Source: Desulfobacterium sp. (GTDB lineage Bacteria; Desulfobacterota; Desulfobacteria; Desulfobacterales; Desulfobacteraceae). From it: DNA of 63,324 nucleotides. The DNA lies in the NCBI GenBank assembly GCA_030145245.1, contig JAQYWC010000020.1, positions 1 through 63,324 on the forward strand, given 5' to 3'. The position numbers and the translations under genes are program-made. The notes below the pieces were generated by a model. That model had not been told where the DNA came from and made no database searches. It saw only the letters and a list, made by a program, of their open reading frames with translations. This document shows positions 63,190 through 63,324 of the stretch, one piece after another. Within the stretch, counting starts at the first letter, position 1; each line of letters starts with the position of its first letter.

Positions 63190-63324
63190 TTATGTGAAGT
63201 CCCCAATTATGTGAAGTTGATATAGCATTCTCTCTTACATTCCCGCCATTTAAAACTTGTTACCAGCATTCTCATATTTAGGACTATACATAATTATTAT
63301 TTTTTGGCAAGGTTGTTTAACCAT

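Overview
This window looks like chromosomal DNA of a Gram-negative sulfate-reducer-type bacterium (Desulfobacterota, probably Desulfobacterales). The evidence is the 16S rRNA 5' end at the left edge (minus strand), moderate GC, sigma-54 regulators, TonB and TolC outer-membrane machinery, and the many short GGGGACG/GGGGACAG palindromes familiar from that group. The species call is inference. About 40 protein genes are readable; no tRNA gene or CRISPR array was seen.

Layout. (1) 1-332, minus: start of a 16S gene with a strong promoter and boxA. (2) 333-6347, minus: two Hsp70-like genes, a DUF2760 membrane protein and a small ComEA-like helix-hairpin-helix protein. (3) 6528-12987, minus: nucleotide-sugar and polysaccharide genes (UDP-glucose dehydrogenase, UDP-glucuronate epimerase, a WbpL-WbpM-like fusion, an SDR epimerase). 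(4) 13071-28636, plus: a GT4 enzyme, a SapC-family protein, a type I secretion (T1SS) operon with three consecutive ABC permease-ATPases and one membrane-fusion protein, then three exported proteins and an MBOAT acyltransferase. (5) 28694-36004, minus: a secreted serine protease, an unknown gene and an amino-sugar decoration module (RffA-like transaminase, small transporter, GNAT-MaoC fusion, GtrB-like and GtrC-like glycosyltransferases). (6) 36005-37549: IS and RAYT remnants and an AT-rich acetyltransferase, likely acquired. (7) 37768-41196: a large Ala/Thr/Ser-rich RTX/S-layer-like protein. (8) 41457-54763, minus: an ABC-dependent O-antigen-type operon (two Gmd-family enzymes, GT4, TolC, Wzm, Wzt, a sulfotransferase with a coiled coil, a triple glycosyltransferase, an acyltransferase). 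(9) 54987-62407, minus: a CAP-domain lipoprotein and a coupled operon of substrate-binding protein, histidine kinase, sigma-54 response regulator and TonB receptor. (10) The right edge holds a broken RAYT transposase.

How it may work together (inference). Five otherwise unrelated proteins (22052-23722, 23900-25333, 26885-28636, 28694-29935, 37768-41196) carry the same ~170-residue DUF4214-like module. It sits at the C-terminus of the proteins with a Sec signal or anchor and at the N-terminus of the two without one. With the three-ABC T1SS, SapC, the RTX surface protein and a TolC gene embedded in the O-antigen export operon, this suggests a cell-surface display system: a polysaccharide is made and exported, an S-layer-like protein is secreted, and enzymes (transglutaminase-like, protease, O-acetyltransferase-like, metal-binding protein) are carried on a common attachment module. 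A second candidate novelty is the sulfotransferase-coiled-coil protein, which occupies the place of a WbdD-like chain terminator and ruler.
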